Source: Anastrepha obliqua (Eukaryota; Arthropoda; Insecta; Diptera; Tephritidae). From it: a DNA stretch of 64,000 nucleotides. Positions 62,816-64,000 of the stretch are shown here, in pieces. The stretch lies in contig NW_026562179.1 in assembly GCF_027943255.1 (NCBI RefSeq), positions 994,501 to 1,058,500 on the forward strand. Reading direction: 5' to 3'. The position numbers were made by a program, and so were the translations under genes. The notes under the pieces are model-generated. The model had not been told where the DNA came from. It saw nothing but the letters and a program-made list of their open reading frames with translations, and searched no databases. How positions within the stretch are numbered: position 1 is the stretch's first letter; each line of letters opens with the position of its first letter.

Positions 62816-64000
62816 GTAAATATTGTACAACCCGGGAAGGCCACCAGTCTCGTGAGGTTCTGTGAGCACCGCAGTCTGGGCCTCATCCTATGTTGCGATG
62901 CTAATGCCCAGCATACAATCTGGGGCAGCAGCAAGTGCAAAGGACGGGGCTCTCGACTATTCGAATTTATCGCGCCCTCCTGCCTAGACATACACAACAA
63001 GGGCTCACAGCCAACGTTTGTAACGGCTAAAAGGCAGGAGGTGATTGATCTAACCCTATCAAACTCAAAACTTGGGTGGTCAATCAAGAACTGGAGAGTC
63101 CTTGCCGAAGATTCGTGCTCGGACCACAGGTACATTGAGTTTCAGTGTGGCGAGGAGGCACAAATGCCATTGCGCTCTAAAAACCTAAGAAAAACAGACT
63201 GGCAGAAGTTTAGGGAGGCGTTGCGGGACCTTGACGTTGCGCCACCAAGACTTCGAAAAGAACAGGCCATTGAGGCGGCTGTTGAGAAACTCAACGCTGC
63301 CCTAACCGAATGTTTTGAGTCAGCCTGTCCAATTCGACCTCTCCCTAGCCGGACTCCCGTTCCTTGGTGGAATCGAGAGCTCCAGATGCTGAGGCGTAAG
63401 TCGAGAAAACTTCTAAACCGGGCCCTCAAGACTAACCTTGCAGAGGACTGGGAGCAATACCGTGATGTTCAGAAGAAGTACAAGAGGCTTATTCGGGAAT
63501 CGAAAAGAGCCTCATTTAGGGAATTCTGCAGCGGTATTGAATCTCTGAGTGACACGGCGAAATTGGTTAGGATTCTGAAAAGGGACCCAACTGCAAAGCT
63601 GGGGTCACTTAGGAAATCTGATGGCTCCTTCACGGAGCGGAAAAGTGAGACACTCAGCTTTCTGATGGAATCTCACTTTCCTGGTAATCAGATCAGCATC
63701 AGCCGGCAACAGCCCTTATTGATAGAGGCAGTTGTCAGAGCTGTTACACCTTCTCGGCATCAATGGTTCGTTGCTAGATCTGTGGTGAATGAGGCCGCCA
63801 TTCGATTTGCCATCAAATCTTTTGGCGGCTACAAGTCGCCCGGACCAGATGGCATATTTTCTGCCATGCTGAAGGAGGGTGCAGAGTTCGTGACAGCAGC
63901 CCTGAAGAAAATCTTCTCGGCATGCCTGGCACTGGCTTACATACCACGCTCTTGGAGGATGGTGAGGGTTGCTTTCATCCCAAAGGTTGGAAAAGACGAC
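62816..64000 (+). CDS. non-LTR retrotransposon ORF2, open endonuclease-RT frame, partial at both ends
   Basis: About 395 codons without a stop, running off the right edge. The element sequence starts at about 62830 and is 5' truncated. LGLILCCDANAQHTIWGSSK (about 62876-62935) is the endonuclease DANAxH motif, DLTLSNSKLGW follows, and CSDHRYIEF (about 63118-63145) holds the final Asp-His. The linker has PVPWWNRELQMLRRKSRKLL and SFREFCSGIESLS, and the RT fingers begin with GGYKSPGPDGIFSAML (about 63822-63870) and WRMVRVAFIPKVGKDD at the edge. It belongs to the jockey/LOA/R1 superfamily but not to the other families here. Minus-strand frames over it are shadows. Confidence 0.85.

Noticed and set aside
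62797..63429. two minus-strand frames near the right edge
   Set aside because: Antisense of the uninterrupted plus-strand endonuclease-RT frame, which carries clear motifs.
1..64000. CRISPR array, operon or bacterial features
   Set aside because: No regularly spaced short repeats with unique spacers were seen. The whole window has eukaryotic TE content.

Overview
This window looks like repeat-dense, probably heterochromatic or intergenic DNA of an insect. A higher dipteran is most likely, possibly a tephritid fruit fly. That inference rests on the element mix: jockey-, LOA-, RTE- and I-type non-LTR retrotransposons, a DD41D rosa-type mariner, and DD34D and DD37D mariners. I found no convincing host protein gene, no tRNA or rRNA gene and no CRISPR array. 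Almost every readable frame belongs to a transposable element (TE), and nearly all are broken.

Layout. 1-0.49 kb: 3' end of an RTE element. 1.6-4.2 kb: LOA-type non-LTR relic carrying a SINE. 4.4-7.1 kb: second SINE, a small mariner-derived element and a BEL/Pao relic. 7.2-11.5 kb: RTE copy B, split by a complete deleted pogo/Tigger-like element (9346-11001, TA target duplication). 11.5-12.9 kb: AT-rich inverted repeats. 13.7-14.8 kb: old RTE relic. 14.8-45.8 kb: one jockey-clade element (minus strand) cut into five pieces by four primary insertions, several carrying insertions themselves: an RTE holding a LOA-type element; a second LOA-type family holding a Ty3/gypsy element and a foldback repeat; another copy of the first LOA family holding a SINE and an RTE; and a rosa-type mariner. 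46.2-47.2 kb: DD37D mariner relic. 48.0-50.1 kb: a 2.1 kb element with about 375 bp terminal inverted repeats, carrying a broken gene with XPG/FEN-nuclease-like motifs and a CXC-type cysteine cluster. 51.7-60.7 kb: one I-clade element (plus strand) broken up by a foldback with TTAA flanks, a SINE, mariner fragments and a mariner inside a mariner. 60.7-62.8 kb: two more mariner relics and a SINE. 62.8-64 kb: an open endonuclease-RT frame that runs off the window.

How the parts relate. The RTE and LOA-type families are inserted in each other, so their active periods overlapped. The six SINE copies end in the same CGCGCCAATTA motif as the RTE 3' end, which suggests the RTE machinery mobilised the SINE. 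Youngest by frame integrity are the gypsy element (1043-codon pol frame, 150/148 bp LTRs) and the open frame at the right edge. The most unusual object is the 48.0-50.1 kb element. Clade names rest on motifs read by eye; no search was run.
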